A stretch of DNA of 64,000 bases, taken from Poseidonibacter ostreae. Lineage in GTDB: Bacteria; Campylobacterota; Campylobacteria; Campylobacterales; Arcobacteraceae. The translations under genes were made by a program, and so were the position numbers. This document shows positions 1-8,143 of the stretch, piece after piece; the first letter of the stretch is position 1, and the number at the start of each line of letters is the position of its first letter. Under the pieces are notes generated by a model, which was given only the letters and a program-made list of their open reading frames with translations, did no database searches and was not told where the DNA came from. The stretch covers positions 1 through 64,000 of the forward strand of contig NZ_WFKJ01000006.1 in NCBI RefSeq assembly GCF_009208075.1, written 5' to 3'.

Positions 1-29
1 AAATCTTTTTAATAAAATACATAAAACAC

Positions 30-58
30 TTGACATTATAGAATCAATATTCTATAAT
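30..58 (+). promoter_or_regulatory. Promoter with embedded TetR-type operator
   Basis: A consensus sigma-70 promoter is visible: TTGACA at 30-35 and TATAAT at 53-58 with a 17-base spacer. The spacer and -10 are covered by a perfect inverted repeat at 36-57, TTATAGAAT-N4-ATTCTATAA. The same repeat recurs upstream of the next two genes. A repressor bound here would block RNA polymerase, so autorepression by the TetR protein starting at 80 is the simple reading (inference). Confidence 0.85.
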
Positions 59-79
59 AGTGTAAATGGAGATAGAATA

Positions 80-640
80 ATGGCGAGACCTGTAGAATAT
101 GATTTAGAAAAAGTACTTGATAGTGCAATGGAAATATTTTGGGAAAAAGGATATGAAGGTGTATCTATGGCCCAATTAGTTTCGCACACAGGTTTAAATC
201 GTAGAACTATGTATTCTTTATTTAAAGATAAACAAGGACTTTTTAAAGATTCATTAGATAATTATTATATTAAATGGTCATCACAAAAATTGAATATATT
301 AAAAAGCAACCCTGGTAAAAAAGGAATTGAGTTATTTTTTCAAAGTTTTAAATTTAGAGATAATTTTAAAGGTTGTTTATTCTCTAACACCATGAGAGAA
401 AAACAGTTTATGGATGAAGAGACATATAGTATTCCAAAACAATATTTTGATCATATATGTTCTCAAATGGAAACAAATCTTAAAGAAGCTACAAAATTAG
501 GTGAATTTAGTGCAGATCCAAAGGCAATGGCTCTTACTATTATCACATTTATTCATGGCTTTCATGTATATGGTAAATATAATCACTCTCAAAAAGATAG
601 TGATATTATAATAAATAATATATTGAGTATGATAAGATAA
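80..640 (+). CDS. TetR/AcrR family transcriptional repressor
   Basis: This 186-residue protein has the usual TetR size and layout. The N-terminal helix-turn-helix lies at about residues 8-55, with the typical segment around GYEGVSMAQLVSHTGLNRRT and then MYSLFKDKQGLF. The rest is an all-helical ligand-binding and dimer domain, with GCLFSNT near residue 97 as in many relatives. It is the first gene of a three-gene group (repressor, haloacid dehalogenase, peroxiredoxin-like) in which each gene has its own copy of the same palindrome. It therefore probably represses itself and the two genes downstream. The ligand cannot be read from the sequence; a halogenated or reactive compound would fit the targets. 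The family call is firm and the regulon is inferred. Confidence 0.92.
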   Translation: MARPVEYDLEKVLDSAMEIFWEKGYEGVSMAQLVSHTGLNRRTMYSLFKDKQGLFKDSLDNYYIKWSSQKLNILKSNPGKKGIELFFQSFKFRDNFKGCLFSNTMREKQFMDEETYSIPKQYFDHICSQMETNLKEATKLGEFSADPKAMALTIITFIHGFHVYGKYNHSQKDSDIIINNILSMIR

Positions 641-678
641 TTTAAAAATTAGTAATAAATTTTAAATTTAATCTATGG

Positions 679-700
679 TTTTAGAATTAATGTTCTATAA
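679..700 (+). promoter_or_regulatory. Second copy of the TetR operator
   Basis: The sequence TTTTAGAAT-N4-GTTCTATAA matches the operator at 36-57 except for one base in each half-site. It lies between the TetR stop and the dehalogenase start, 20 bases before the ATG at 720. A TATAAC hexamer at 696-701 could be the -10 element, but no good -35 is seen. The imperfect halves suggest a weaker site. Confidence 0.75.
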
Positions 701-719
701 CTATATAAAAGGAGATTTT

Positions 720-1397
720 ATGTCAAAGAATATAACACTTGCATTTGATGTATATGGTACATTAATTGATACAAATGGAGTTTTAGTACTTTTAGAACAG
801 TTAATAGCAGATAAAGCAAAAAGCTTTTCTCAAACATGGAGAGAGAAACAATTAGAATACTCTTTTAGACGAGCCGCAATGGTAAACTATGTAACTTTTG
901 CTACTTGTACTTTATATGCACTTGAATATACATGTAAATATTATAATGTTTCATTATCAAAAGAACAGAAAGATGAATTAATGTCAATTTGTAAAGTTTT
1001 ACCTGCTTTTGATGAAGTAAAAGAAGCTTTGACTGAATTAAAAAAAGATGGTTTTAGAATATTTGCTTTCTCAAATGGAGAAAAAGCTACACTTGAAAAG
1101 TTACTTGATAATGCAAATATAAAGGATTTATTCTTAGGTATTGTAAGTGTTGATGATATTAAAACTTTTAAACCAACACCAGGAGCATATGCACATTTTT
1201 TAAGACAAGCAGATGTAAAAGGAGAAGAAGCTTGGTTAATTTCCTCTAACTCTTTTGATGTAACAGGCTCGATATCAGCAGGAATGAAATCAGCATGGGT
1301 TCAAAGATCAAGTGATATGATTTTTGATCCATGGGAAATTAAACCTACTTTAGTTGTAAACTCTTTACTAGATTTCACAAAAAAAATTAGAGATTAA
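720..1397 (+). CDS. L-2-haloacid dehalogenase (HAD superfamily, type II)
   Basis: The predicted enzyme removes halide from L-2-haloacids with inversion, giving D-2-hydroxyacids. I start it at the ATG at 720 because AAAGGAGA sits just upstream; an in-frame ATG at 675 lies before the operator and has no such site. With this start (225 residues) every active-site residue known from Pseudomonas sp. YL L-2-haloacid dehalogenase falls at the same number: Asp10 nucleophile in DVYGT, Thr14, Arg41, Ser118, Lys151, Tyr157, Ser175, Asn177 and Asp180. This makes a true dehalogenase far more likely than a generic HAD phosphatase. It lies between two operator copies and is probably released by the same TetR signal. 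An intrinsic terminator overlaps its stop codon. Confidence 0.9.
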   Translation: MSKNITLAFDVYGTLIDTNGVLVLLEQLIADKAKSFSQTWREKQLEYSFRRAAMVNYVTFATCTLYALEYTCKYYNVSLSKEQKDELMSICKVLPAFDEVKEALTELKKDGFRIFAFSNGEKATLEKLLDNANIKDLFLGIVSVDDIKTFKPTPGAYAHFLRQADVKGEEAWLISSNSFDVTGSISAGMKSAWVQRSSDMIFDPWEIKPTLVVNSLLDFTKKIRD

Positions 1398-1414
1398 AAG
1401 AATCTAATTTTTTT
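1384..1414 (+). terminator. Intrinsic terminator after the dehalogenase gene
   Basis: An 8-bp perfect stem (AAATTAGA at 1384-1391 with TCTAATTT at 1403-1410) is followed by a T run to 1414. It overlaps the dehalogenase stop codon at 1395-1397. It separates this gene from the independently promoted peroxiredoxin-like gene. Confidence 0.8.
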
Positions 1415-1441
1415 GTAGTTATAGAATTAATATTCTATAAG
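1413..1441 (+). promoter_or_regulatory. Promoter with third copy of the TetR operator
   Basis: The repeat at 1419-1440, TTATAGAAT-N4-ATTCTATAA, is a perfect palindrome with the same half-sites as the one at 36-57. It again overlaps a -10-like TATAAG (1436-1441), with TTGTAG 17 bases upstream. The downstream leader contains a short hairpin, GCCAA-AAA-TTGGC, at 1458-1470, before the start of the peroxiredoxin-like gene. Confidence 0.8.
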
Positions 1442-1500
1442 AATATATAGAAATGGTGCCAAAAATTGGCTAATTAAATTAATAAAGTTAAGGAATAAAA

Positions 1501-2154
1501 ATGTCAAGATTAATAGATTCAATAAAAGAGTACCAAGTAGCATTTAAAAAAAAGGCTCCTTTAGAGATACAAGATATAATGTTAAAAGCAACAAAAAAAT
1601 TAGAAGATGGTAATATTAGTAAAAATGCATTAAAAATTGGAAGTAAAGCAAGTGAAATTAAATTACCAAATGCAATTGGAAAAGAAGTTTCTTTATTTGA
1701 TACTTTAGAAAATAATGATTTTGCAGTAGTAAGTTTTTATAGAGGAACATGGTGTGCATATTGTAACTTTGAATTAAAAGCTTTACAAGAAAGAAATGAT
1801 GAATTAAAACAATTAGGTGCAAAATTAATTGCAATATCTCCTCAATCTCCAGATGCAAGTTTGAGTACAAAAGAGAAACATGACTTACAGTTTGAAGTAT
1901 TAAGTGATGCAAATAATAAAGTTGCTAAAGATTATGGTTTAGTATTCTCATTAGCTGAAGAGTTAAGACCTATTTATAAAAGTTTTAATATTGATATTCC
2001 AGCAAGTAATGATGATGATTCTTATGAATTACCAATGCCAGCAACTTATGTAATAAATAAAAATAAAGAAATTATATTTGCATTTATTGATGAAGATTAC
2101 ACTAAAAGATGTGAACCTCAAGATATTATTGATGCAATTAAAAAGCACAAATAA
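1501..2154 (+). CDS. Peroxiredoxin-like (AhpC/TSA) thiol oxidoreductase
   Basis: This 217-residue protein has a thioredoxin fold of the AhpC/TSA peroxiredoxin-like group. The motif FYRGTWCAYCNFEL places a CxxC pair at Cys85 and Cys88, and the later segment PMPATYVINKNKEI is typical of the fold. The first about 45 residues form a helical extension common in this subgroup. It probably reduces peroxides or another reactive electrophile with thiols in the cytoplasm; no signal peptide is present. Transcription starts from its own promoter carrying the TetR-type operator, so it should respond together with the dehalogenase. AAGGAATA precedes the ATG. The exact substrate is unknown. Confidence 0.88.
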   Translation: MSRLIDSIKEYQVAFKKKAPLEIQDIMLKATKKLEDGNISKNALKIGSKASEIKLPNAIGKEVSLFDTLENNDFAVVSFYRGTWCAYCNFELKALQERNDELKQLGAKLIAISPQSPDASLSTKEKHDLQFEVLSDANNKVAKDYGLVFSLAEELRPIYKSFNIDIPASNDDDSYELPMPATYVINKNKEIIFAFIDEDYTKRCEPQDIIDAIKKHK

Positions 2155-2160
2155 GTATAA

Positions 2161-2193
2161 AGAACGTACTAAAATATATCAGTAGTACGTTCT
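2161..2193. terminator. Bidirectional hairpin between convergent genes
   Basis: An 11-bp perfect inverted repeat (AGAACGTACTA at 2161-2171 with TAGTACGTTCT at 2183-2193) lies between the peroxiredoxin-like gene and xerH and runs into the xerH 3' end. It lacks a long T run on either side, so it is a probable but not classic terminator. Confidence 0.5.
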
Positions 2194-3221
2194 AACTGAT
2201 CTTTATCAAAATGAGTATATATTCTAGAAGTATTAATATCAGCATGTCCTAGAGATTCTTGTACTAATATTAAGTCTTTACTTTTTTGATAAAGCATTGT
2301 AGCAAATGTATGTCTTAACATATGCGCACCATTTTTTTCTTTTCTTATCCCAATACTTAGTAATATTTTTTCAACAATACTACTAATATATGCTTGACTT
2401 AGAGCCTTAGCTTTTTGATTGCATAAAAGTAGGGTGTTATTATTTGGTTTAACTTCATTCCATTCATTTAAATCTTTTGCAATAATATTAGCTTTAATCA
2501 TTACTACTCTAGGTTTATTACCCTTACCTCTAACTTGAATTATAAAAACATCACCATCTTTATTAAAGTCTTTTAACTCAATATTTATAGCTTCACTAAC
2601 TCTAATACCTGTGTAAAGGATAATTTTGATAACAAGTCTATTTCTTGCTGCTATTTTTGCACTAAAGGGATAAAGGTCAATTGCTTCAATAAAAACTCTA
2701 ACTTCATCTTTTTTCATAAAAGAGGGTAGTTTAGTACCACTTTTACCACTTAAACCTCCCCAATTTTTAAGTTCAATACCATATCTATAAACAAAACCAT
2801 TTGTTTCTTCATTTTGCTTATCAATATATCCAAAGAAAGTCACTAGTGAAATTCTATAGTTTTTCTTTGTTGCATCAGATAATTTACTAGTTTGTGTAAT
2901 TAAAAAATCTCGTAAAAGCTCTTCATCCATTTCTTTCATAGAACTAGGACCATAGTTAATCATAAAGTTGTATAGCTTTTCAAGGGGTATAAAGTATACA
3001 TGAATACTATTAACCCCAATATTACGTACTTCTTTAATAGTTAGTTTTAAGCTCTCAATTGAATCAAAACCAATTGTAAGTTCTTGTAGTATAAGAGCAA
3101 GTCTATCTTTATTTTTTACTTGTCTATTTGAAAGAGATGTAATCTTATTTCTAATAAACCTTGATAACCAGAATAAATACGTTTTACTAAATGTATCTTC
3201 ACAATCTAATGGATATTTCAA
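2169..3221 (-). CDS. xerH: Tyrosine recombinase XerH (chromosome dimer resolution)
   Basis: The 350-residue protein matches the single-recombinase XerH of Campylobacterota along its length. Recognisable segments include TSLSNRQVK near residue 28, ATKKNYRISLVTFFGYIDKQN (about 117-137), and a C-terminal catalytic domain with Arg207 (TGIRVSE), a lysine in the RGKGNKP turn, His300 and Arg303 (HMLRH), His326 (LGH) and Tyr335. In Helicobacter this enzyme alone resolves chromosome dimers at difH with FtsK, replacing XerC/XerD. It is the last gene of a minus-strand run. A difH-like palindrome lies 34-61 bases upstream of its start. Core gene, not a phage integrase. Confidence 0.92.
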   Translation of the reverse strand: MKYPLDCEDTFSKTYLFWLSRFIRNKITSLSNRQVKNKDRLALILQELTIGFDSIESLKLTIKEVRNIGVNSIHVYFIPLEKLYNFMINYGPSSMKEMDEELLRDFLITQTSKLSDATKKNYRISLVTFFGYIDKQNEETNGFVYRYGIELKNWGGLSGKSGTKLPSFMKKDEVRVFIEAIDLYPFSAKIAARNRLVIKIILYTGIRVSEAINIELKDFNKDGDVFIIQVRGKGNKPRVVMIKANIIAKDLNEWNEVKPNNNTLLLCNQKAKALSQAYISSIVEKILLSIGIRKEKNGAHMLRHTFATMLYQKSKDLILVQESLGHADINTSRIYTHFDKDQLERTTDIF

Positions 3222-3254
3222 TTTTAACCTTCTTTATACTTTAAAATATATTTT

Positions 3255-3282
3255 ACTTTTGGAAACTATAATTTCCAAATTA
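3255..3282. other. Candidate difH recombination site
   Basis: A perfect 8-base inverted repeat, TTTGGAAA (3258-3265) and TTTCCAAA (3272-3279), flanks a 6-base centre CTATAA. That is the arm-6-arm geometry of Xer target sites. It lies in the short gap upstream of xerH. From memory, the centre and inner arms (GAAA-CTATAA-TTTC) resemble the streptococcal XerS site difSL, and single-recombinase genes often sit beside their site. The position would mark the terminus region. I cannot compare it with curated difH sites here. Confidence 0.55.
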
Positions 3283-3333
3283 TATTATATCTTTACTTTG
3301 AGATGAATATAACTGTATATAATTAAAAAAGTT

Positions 3334-3612
3334 TTACCAAAAAGTTGCAGTTTCACAGCTAGTGTTATTATTGTCTTCTAATTCTAAGTAGATGTTATCA
3401 CTATAATCAATGTATAAACTATAATCCCCTATTGAGACAGTTTTCTCTATATCTCTTTTGTTTAAATAAATGTCTTCACAATATTGACTTAAGTCCGATA
3501 AATGGTATTCCACCATAGAAGGTGCCATATTATCAATAGCACCCTCAATTGAGTTAAAATCATCAACACCAAAAGTGTTATACAAAGATGTTTTATTTAA
3601 TAATGTAATCAT
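3334..3612 (-). CDS. Small hypothetical protein
   Basis: I do not recognise this 92-residue acidic protein. It has no signal peptide or membrane segment; the middle is rich in Asp, Ser and Tyr (GDYSLYIDYSDNIYLELED) and suggests short beta strands. It starts 11 bases after the stop of the coiled-coil gene upstream, so the two are probably co-transcribed on the minus strand. It lies between that gene and the difH-like site and xerH. Its conserved reading frame and tight spacing support a real gene. Confidence 0.6.
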   Translation of the reverse strand: MITLLNKTSLYNTFGVDDFNSIEGAIDNMAPSMVEYHLSDLSQYCEDIYLNKRDIEKTVSIGDYSLYIDYSDNIYLELEDNNNTSCETATFW

Positions 3613-3623
3613 TATTATAGTTT

Positions 3624-4106
3624 CTAGTTGTTAAATCCATTTAAAAGTGAGGCCATTCTATTTAAATCTATTTTGTTATCCTCAGACTTATTCTCATCAG
3701 GTTTTTTTTCATCGTTTTCATTGTTATTAGTATTATTAGAGAAGATATTACCTTCAGTAGTTTCTTCTTCTACTTTAGAAGGAACCTCTTCTGCAGTTTT
3801 AATTTCATTTAAAGTATTATCAGAAGAACTATTTTGTGTATTATCTCCTGAAACTTTTTTATTTAATAAACCTTCAATTTTACCTAACATTGAAGAAATA
3901 TTAGAATTATCTTCTTCAGTATTTGTTTTGAAGTCATTTACATTTACTTCTAAATCTTCTTTAACAGTCTCTAATTCAAGAACTTCATCTTCTAGTTCAG
4001 TAATTCTGTTTTCTAATTTAGTGTTTTTTTCTTCAAGTTCTTCATAGGCTTTTATCAAAGTATTTAAAGCATTGTTTAGTTTTGAAATTGTTTCTGCATT
4101 TGTCAT
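3624..4106 (-). CDS. Coiled-coil protein of unknown function
   Basis: This 160-residue protein is predicted to be a long coiled coil over about residues 5-90, with heptad-like Leu/Ile spacing in KLENRITELEDEVLELE. A low-complexity acidic tail rich in Asn, Glu and Ser follows and it ends with IDLNRMASLLNGFNN. It has no signal peptide. Coiled coils of this size occur in ZapB-like division and chromosome-organising proteins, but I see no sequence signature that names it. It lies 50 bases downstream of prlC and 11 bases upstream of another unknown. The serine-rich open frame on the opposite strand is only its shadow. Confidence 0.7.
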   Translation of the reverse strand: MTNAETISKLNNALNTLIKAYEELEEKNTKLENRITELEDEVLELETVKEDLEVNVNDFKTNTEEDNSNISSMLGKIEGLLNKKVSGDNTQNSSSDNTLNEIKTAEEVPSKVEEETTEGNIFSNNTNNNENDEKKPDENKSEDNKIDLNRMASLLNGFNN

Positions 4107-4156
4107 TTTTATTAAATCCTCACTGATATTATTATTATTTGTTATTATTGCTAAAT

Positions 4157-6124
4157 TTAGCTAATAATTCCATCAATTTTTAATAAAGAATCAATACTTG
4201 GCTTTCTTTGTGCAAAATTGTAAAATAATTGATCCATATTTGATGAACCACCTTTTGATAAAATAGTCTCTTTATATTTTAAAGCAAGCTCTTTATTAAA
4301 GATATTTCCTGAGTCAATAAACATATAGAAAGCATCGGCACTAAGTACTTCTGCCCATTTATATGAGTAATACCCTGCTGAATATCCTCCTGCAAAAATA
4401 TGAGAGAAACCATTTTGAAATTTGTTATAAGAAGGTGGTATTATTGCTGCAAATTCTTTTCTTACTTCATCTAGTAAATTTTGTACTTCTTCTTCACTAT
4501 TGTATAAGTCTTGATATAGTTTAAAGTCAAACAAAGCAAACTCTACTTGTCTTACTAAAGATAGTGAAGATTGAAAGTTTTTAGCTTTAATAATTCTGTT
4601 AATTGCTTCATCATCAAGTACTTCTTGAGTTTTATAATGTTTTGCAAATAGTTTTAATACATCTTTATCGTATGAAAAGTATTCTAAAAACTGTGATGGA
4701 AACTCAACTGTATCCCAAGCAACACCTGAAATTCCACTTACATATGGATCTTCGATATCACTAACTAAATGGTGTAGTGCATGTCCCATTTCATGAAAAA
4801 GTGTTACAACATCTGAGTGTCTTAATAATGATGGTGTAGTATCAGTAGATTGTGGAAAATTACATACAATAAAAGCAGTAGGAAGATGTTTTTCTCCTTT
4901 TGAATCTACATAATGAGAGTGCCAGTTATTCATCCAAGCCCCTCCTCTTTTATCTTTTCTAGCTTCTAGGTCAATATATATTCTTGCAATTTCTTTTTCA
5001 TTTGATAAAAGATTATAAACTCTTACCTTGTCATCCCAAGCTTTTGCATCTGTTTGAACAAACTTGATATCAAACATTTGATATAAGAAGTCAAAGAAAC
5101 CATTTAATACTGATTCTTGTTCAAAATAAGGTCTATAATACTCTTCATCTAAGTCATATTTAGCTTTCTTAAGCTTTTCAGAATAATAAGCCATATCAGA
5201 TGATCTAAAATCATTTATTCCATCTTTACTAGCTAATTGTTTGATTTCTTCTAACTCTTCAATTGCTTTAGCTTTTCCCTTATGTCCTAACTCTTCTAAG
5301 AATGTTACTACCTCTTCTTCTTTTGAAGCCATTTTAGTTTGTAAAGAGTATTCTGAATAAGAGTTAAATCCTAAGATTTTCACTTTTTCATTTTTTAATT
5401 TAAGTATTTGTTCTATAATCTTTCCATTTTGAGGAGCTTTTGTACAATATGCTTTATAAATCTCTTCTCTTCTATCTCTTGATGTTCCATATGTTATATA
5501 AGCCATATAAGAAGGTATTTGTAAAGTAAACTTATATTTTGTTTTACCATCTTCTTCAAACTTTGCTAACTCTAAATCTGAAACAGGTATTTCTTTTATA
5601 TCTTCTTCATTTTCAATAATCATTTCAAATTCATTTGTTGCATCAAGTAAGTTTTGTGAAAACTTATGAGATAACTCACTTAGAGTTAAATTGATATCTT
5701 CTAATCTTTTCTTTTTATCATTATCTAAGTGGCATCCAGAAAGAATAAAGTCTCTTATCTCATTTTCTAATACTTTATTTTGTATATCATTTAAACTAGT
5801 TTTATAGTTAGACTGTATAGCTTTTAAAGCTATATAAATACTTTCATTTTGAGATATCCAAGTTTCATATTTTGATATAACAGGAAGGCATTCTTCATAA
5901 ACTTTTCCTGTAACTTCAGAATTTTTTACTGAATCAATATGAAAAATTGGAGTAAGAAAATCATTTATGCTCTCCCCTATTTCTTCATAAGGCATTACAA
6001 AATTCTCATATGTTTTCTCTTCTATTTTCATAAGTTCTAATATTTCATTTTTTGATTGTTCTAATAATTTTTCTAATAATACTTTTGACTGTGTTAATTC
6101 TTCTAAATTAAATTCTTTAAACAT
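4157..6124 (-). CDS. prlC: M3 family zinc oligopeptidase (oligopeptidase A type)
   Basis: This 655-residue cytoplasmic metallopeptidase degrades short peptides, including cleaved signal peptides in relatives. The zinc motif HEMGH is at residues 444-448 and the third ligand is Glu474 in DTVEFPSQFLE. The surrounding VSGISGVAWDTVEFPSQ is characteristic of the PrlC/OpdA branch rather than PepF. The length is normal for the family and no export signal is present. It lies 14 bases downstream of prmC, in the same minus-strand run as hemW, prmC and the unknown genes before xerH. Confidence 0.93.
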   Translation of the reverse strand: MFKEFNLEELTQSKVLLEKLLEQSKNEILELMKIEEKTYENFVMPYEEIGESINDFLTPIFHIDSVKNSEVTGKVYEECLPVISKYETWISQNESIYIALKAIQSNYKTSLNDIQNKVLENEIRDFILSGCHLDNDKKKRLEDINLTLSELSHKFSQNLLDATNEFEMIIENEEDIKEIPVSDLELAKFEEDGKTKYKFTLQIPSYMAYITYGTSRDRREEIYKAYCTKAPQNGKIIEQILKLKNEKVKILGFNSYSEYSLQTKMASKEEEVVTFLEELGHKGKAKAIEELEEIKQLASKDGINDFRSSDMAYYSEKLKKAKYDLDEEYYRPYFEQESVLNGFFDFLYQMFDIKFVQTDAKAWDDKVRVYNLLSNEKEIARIYIDLEARKDKRGGAWMNNWHSHYVDSKGEKHLPTAFIVCNFPQSTDTTPSLLRHSDVVTLFHEMGHALHHLVSDIEDPYVSGISGVAWDTVEFPSQFLEYFSYDKDVLKLFAKHYKTQEVLDDEAINRIIKAKNFQSSLSLVRQVEFALFDFKLYQDLYNSEEEVQNLLDEVRKEFAAIIPPSYNKFQNGFSHIFAGGYSAGYYSYKWAEVLSADAFYMFIDSGNIFNKELALKYKETILSKGGSSNMDQLFYNFAQRKPSIDSLLKIDGIIS

Positions 6125-6138
6125 TTATATATTCCTTT

Positions 6139-6972
6139 TTATTTTTTAAATTGTATTGTAAATCCTCTATCAAACTTTTCATAGTCTTGATAGAATGAAA
6201 AACTTTTTATATCAAAATTTTGTAAATAGTTTGTTAAAGGATTTTTTTGATCATATCCCATTTCACAAAGTAAATATTCGATATTTCTTTCATTTGTTTG
6301 ATCAATTATATCTTTTAATAATTCATCACCTACTCTTCCACCAAATAATGCATTTGAAGGTTCAAATTTAACATTATCAGGTAATTTATAATCATTTGCA
6401 ATATATGGTGGATTTGATATTGTTAAATCTATATTTGTTTCATTTATATTTTCATATAAATTACTAAGTCTAAATTCAATTTTATCTTCAACACCATGTT
6501 TTACTGCATTTTTCTTTGCAAGTTCTAATGCCTTTTCATTTATATCAACAGCAATAATTTTAATATCTTCAATTAATAAAGCTAGCATAACTGAAATTAT
6601 TCCTGAACCTGTACCAATTTCAAGTACATTAATTCTTTTATTATTATCCATAGTTTTTATAATCTCAAGTGCACTATCAATTAACAGCTCTGTTTCTGGT
6701 CTTGGAATTAAAACACCCTCTTGGACTATAAAAACTTCTCCATAAAATGAGGCTTTATTTATTATATACTCCATTGGATAATTTGTTGCTCTTTTTTTTA
6801 TTAATTTTCCAAGCTCTTTTTCTTGTTCAAACTCTTTATTATAATTAAGATGTAACCATATAGTATTCTTTTCAAGTAAATACATCATTAACATCTCAAC
6901 TTCTTTAGCTGGTATATGTGTTACAAATTTTAAATCATTTGTATATTTTCTTATCGTATCTTTTATTGTCAT
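6139..6972 (-). CDS. prmC: Release factor glutamine N5-methyltransferase
   Basis: PrmC (HemK) methylates the glutamine of the GGQ motif in release factors RF1 and RF2, using S-adenosylmethionine. The 277-residue protein shows an N-terminal helical domain, then LIPRPETELL (about 87-96), the SAM-binding VLEIGTGSGIISV, and the catalytic NPPYI near residue 186. All are hallmarks of this family. It is separated from hemW by a 48-base gap and is followed by prlC. Confidence 0.95.
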   Translation of the reverse strand: MTIKDTIRKYTNDLKFVTHIPAKEVEMLMMYLLEKNTIWLHLNYNKEFEQEKELGKLIKKRATNYPMEYIINKASFYGEVFIVQEGVLIPRPETELLIDSALEIIKTMDNNKRINVLEIGTGSGIISVMLALLIEDIKIIAVDINEKALELAKKNAVKHGVEDKIEFRLSNLYENINETNIDLTISNPPYIANDYKLPDNVKFEPSNALFGGRVGDELLKDIIDQTNERNIEYLLCEMGYDQKNPLTNYLQNFDIKSFSFYQDYEKFDRGFTIQFKK

Positions 6973-7020
6973 ATTATGTATAAACCTCTTTTTAAACTTG
7001 ATATTATAGTTAAATTGTTA

Positions 7021-8088
7021 TTACTCTAAAATATATAAAGCTAATTCATCTGATAATAAAAAGTTTTTATTATAAATTCTTTGATTTTTTTGCAAAACTT
7101 TATCATTTTCTATTAAATGATTCACTTTTTCTAATTCTTTTTGCGTAAATAAGGATAATGCAACTCCATTTGAGCACCTAAAACCAAGAAGTATTTTTTC
7201 TGTTTTAATATCCTCTAAATCTATTGCTTCATAATCCATTTTCAAAGGATTTTCTATATATTCTTCAATACTCTTTGATGGATAATATCTTCTTTTATTT
7301 ACATAGCCAACTGCACCTGCTCCAATTCCTAAATATTCTTTATGTTCCCAATAGCCATAATTATGTTTTGATTCATATTTCTTTTCTCTTGCAAAATTTG
7401 ATATCTCATATTGCGTAAAATTATGTTCTTTAATAAAATCAAATATTTCATAAGATAGCTCTTCATCATCAATTTTAACTGATGATCTATCAAAGAATTT
7501 TGTACCTTCTTCTATCATTAATGAGTAGGCACTTAAATGTGTAATTGGAAGTGAGAAAGCTTGTTTAAAATCTTCTTTCATACTCTCTAAAGTATCACCT
7601 TGAACTCCATATATGATATCGCAGTTAATACCATTAAAACCTATACTTTTTGCATTTTGTATAGCATTTATAGCACTTTTACTCTTATGTGAACGTCCTA
7701 GAAATTTTAGCTTATCATTGTTAAAACTTTGTACTCCAAAACTAACTCTATTAACTCCATACTTATGCATAGTTTCAAGCCATTCATAAGAAGCAGAATT
7801 TGGATTTGCTTCTGTTGTAATTTCAGCGTCTTTTATTAAATATGGTTTTATCATATTTAGAACTTCTTCATACTCTTGGGCTTTTACACAAGATGGAGTT
7901 CCTCCTCCTATAAATACTGTTTCTATTTCTTTATTATGTTTTAAAACATAATTATCTAGTTCATTTTTTAATTGTTTCTTTAATGCTTTCATATACTCAA
8001 GTTTTAAATGAAACTTATCAGTATATGAATTAAATGCACAGTAAAAACATTTGCTATCGCAAAAAGGTATATGTATATATAAAAGCAA
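7021..8088 (-). CDS. hemW: Radical SAM heme chaperone HemW
   Basis: The 355-residue protein opens with MLLYIHIPFCDSKCFYCAF, giving the CxxxCxxC cluster motif at Cys10, Cys14 and Cys17. The HemN-like body follows, with FIGGGTPS, the EANP motif, and GVNRVSFGVQSF. HemW delivers heme to target proteins rather than acting as coproporphyrinogen dehydrogenase; its short N-terminus lacks the extra residues of true HemN. It is divergent from rppH, with a short shared promoter region. Its position beside rppH-lysC is conserved in Campylobacter. Confidence 0.93.
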   Translation of the reverse strand: MLLYIHIPFCDSKCFYCAFNSYTDKFHLKLEYMKALKKQLKNELDNYVLKHNKEIETVFIGGGTPSCVKAQEYEEVLNMIKPYLIKDAEITTEANPNSASYEWLETMHKYGVNRVSFGVQSFNNDKLKFLGRSHKSKSAINAIQNAKSIGFNGINCDIIYGVQGDTLESMKEDFKQAFSLPITHLSAYSLMIEEGTKFFDRSSVKIDDEELSYEIFDFIKEHNFTQYEISNFAREKKYESKHNYGYWEHKEYLGIGAGAVGYVNKRRYYPSKSIEEYIENPLKMDYEAIDLEDIKTEKILLGFRCSNGVALSLFTQKELEKVNHLIENDKVLQKNQRIYNKNFLLSDELALYILE

Positions 8089-8143
8089 TTTTTAATCCTA
8101 ATTTCTGTAAAATATTTGGCTAATTATAAGGGAAAACATATTT

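Noticed and set aside
3336-3362. Sequence around GTTGCAGTTTCACA as an alternative difH site
   Set aside because: It lies inside the 3' coding end of the 92-residue gene and its arms pair poorly, whereas 3255-3282 has two perfect arms around a 6-base centre in non-coding DNA.
3628-4047. Serine/leucine-rich 139-codon frame on the plus strand
   Set aside because: It is the antisense shadow of the coiled-coil gene; low-complexity composition, no ribosome site and no independent support.
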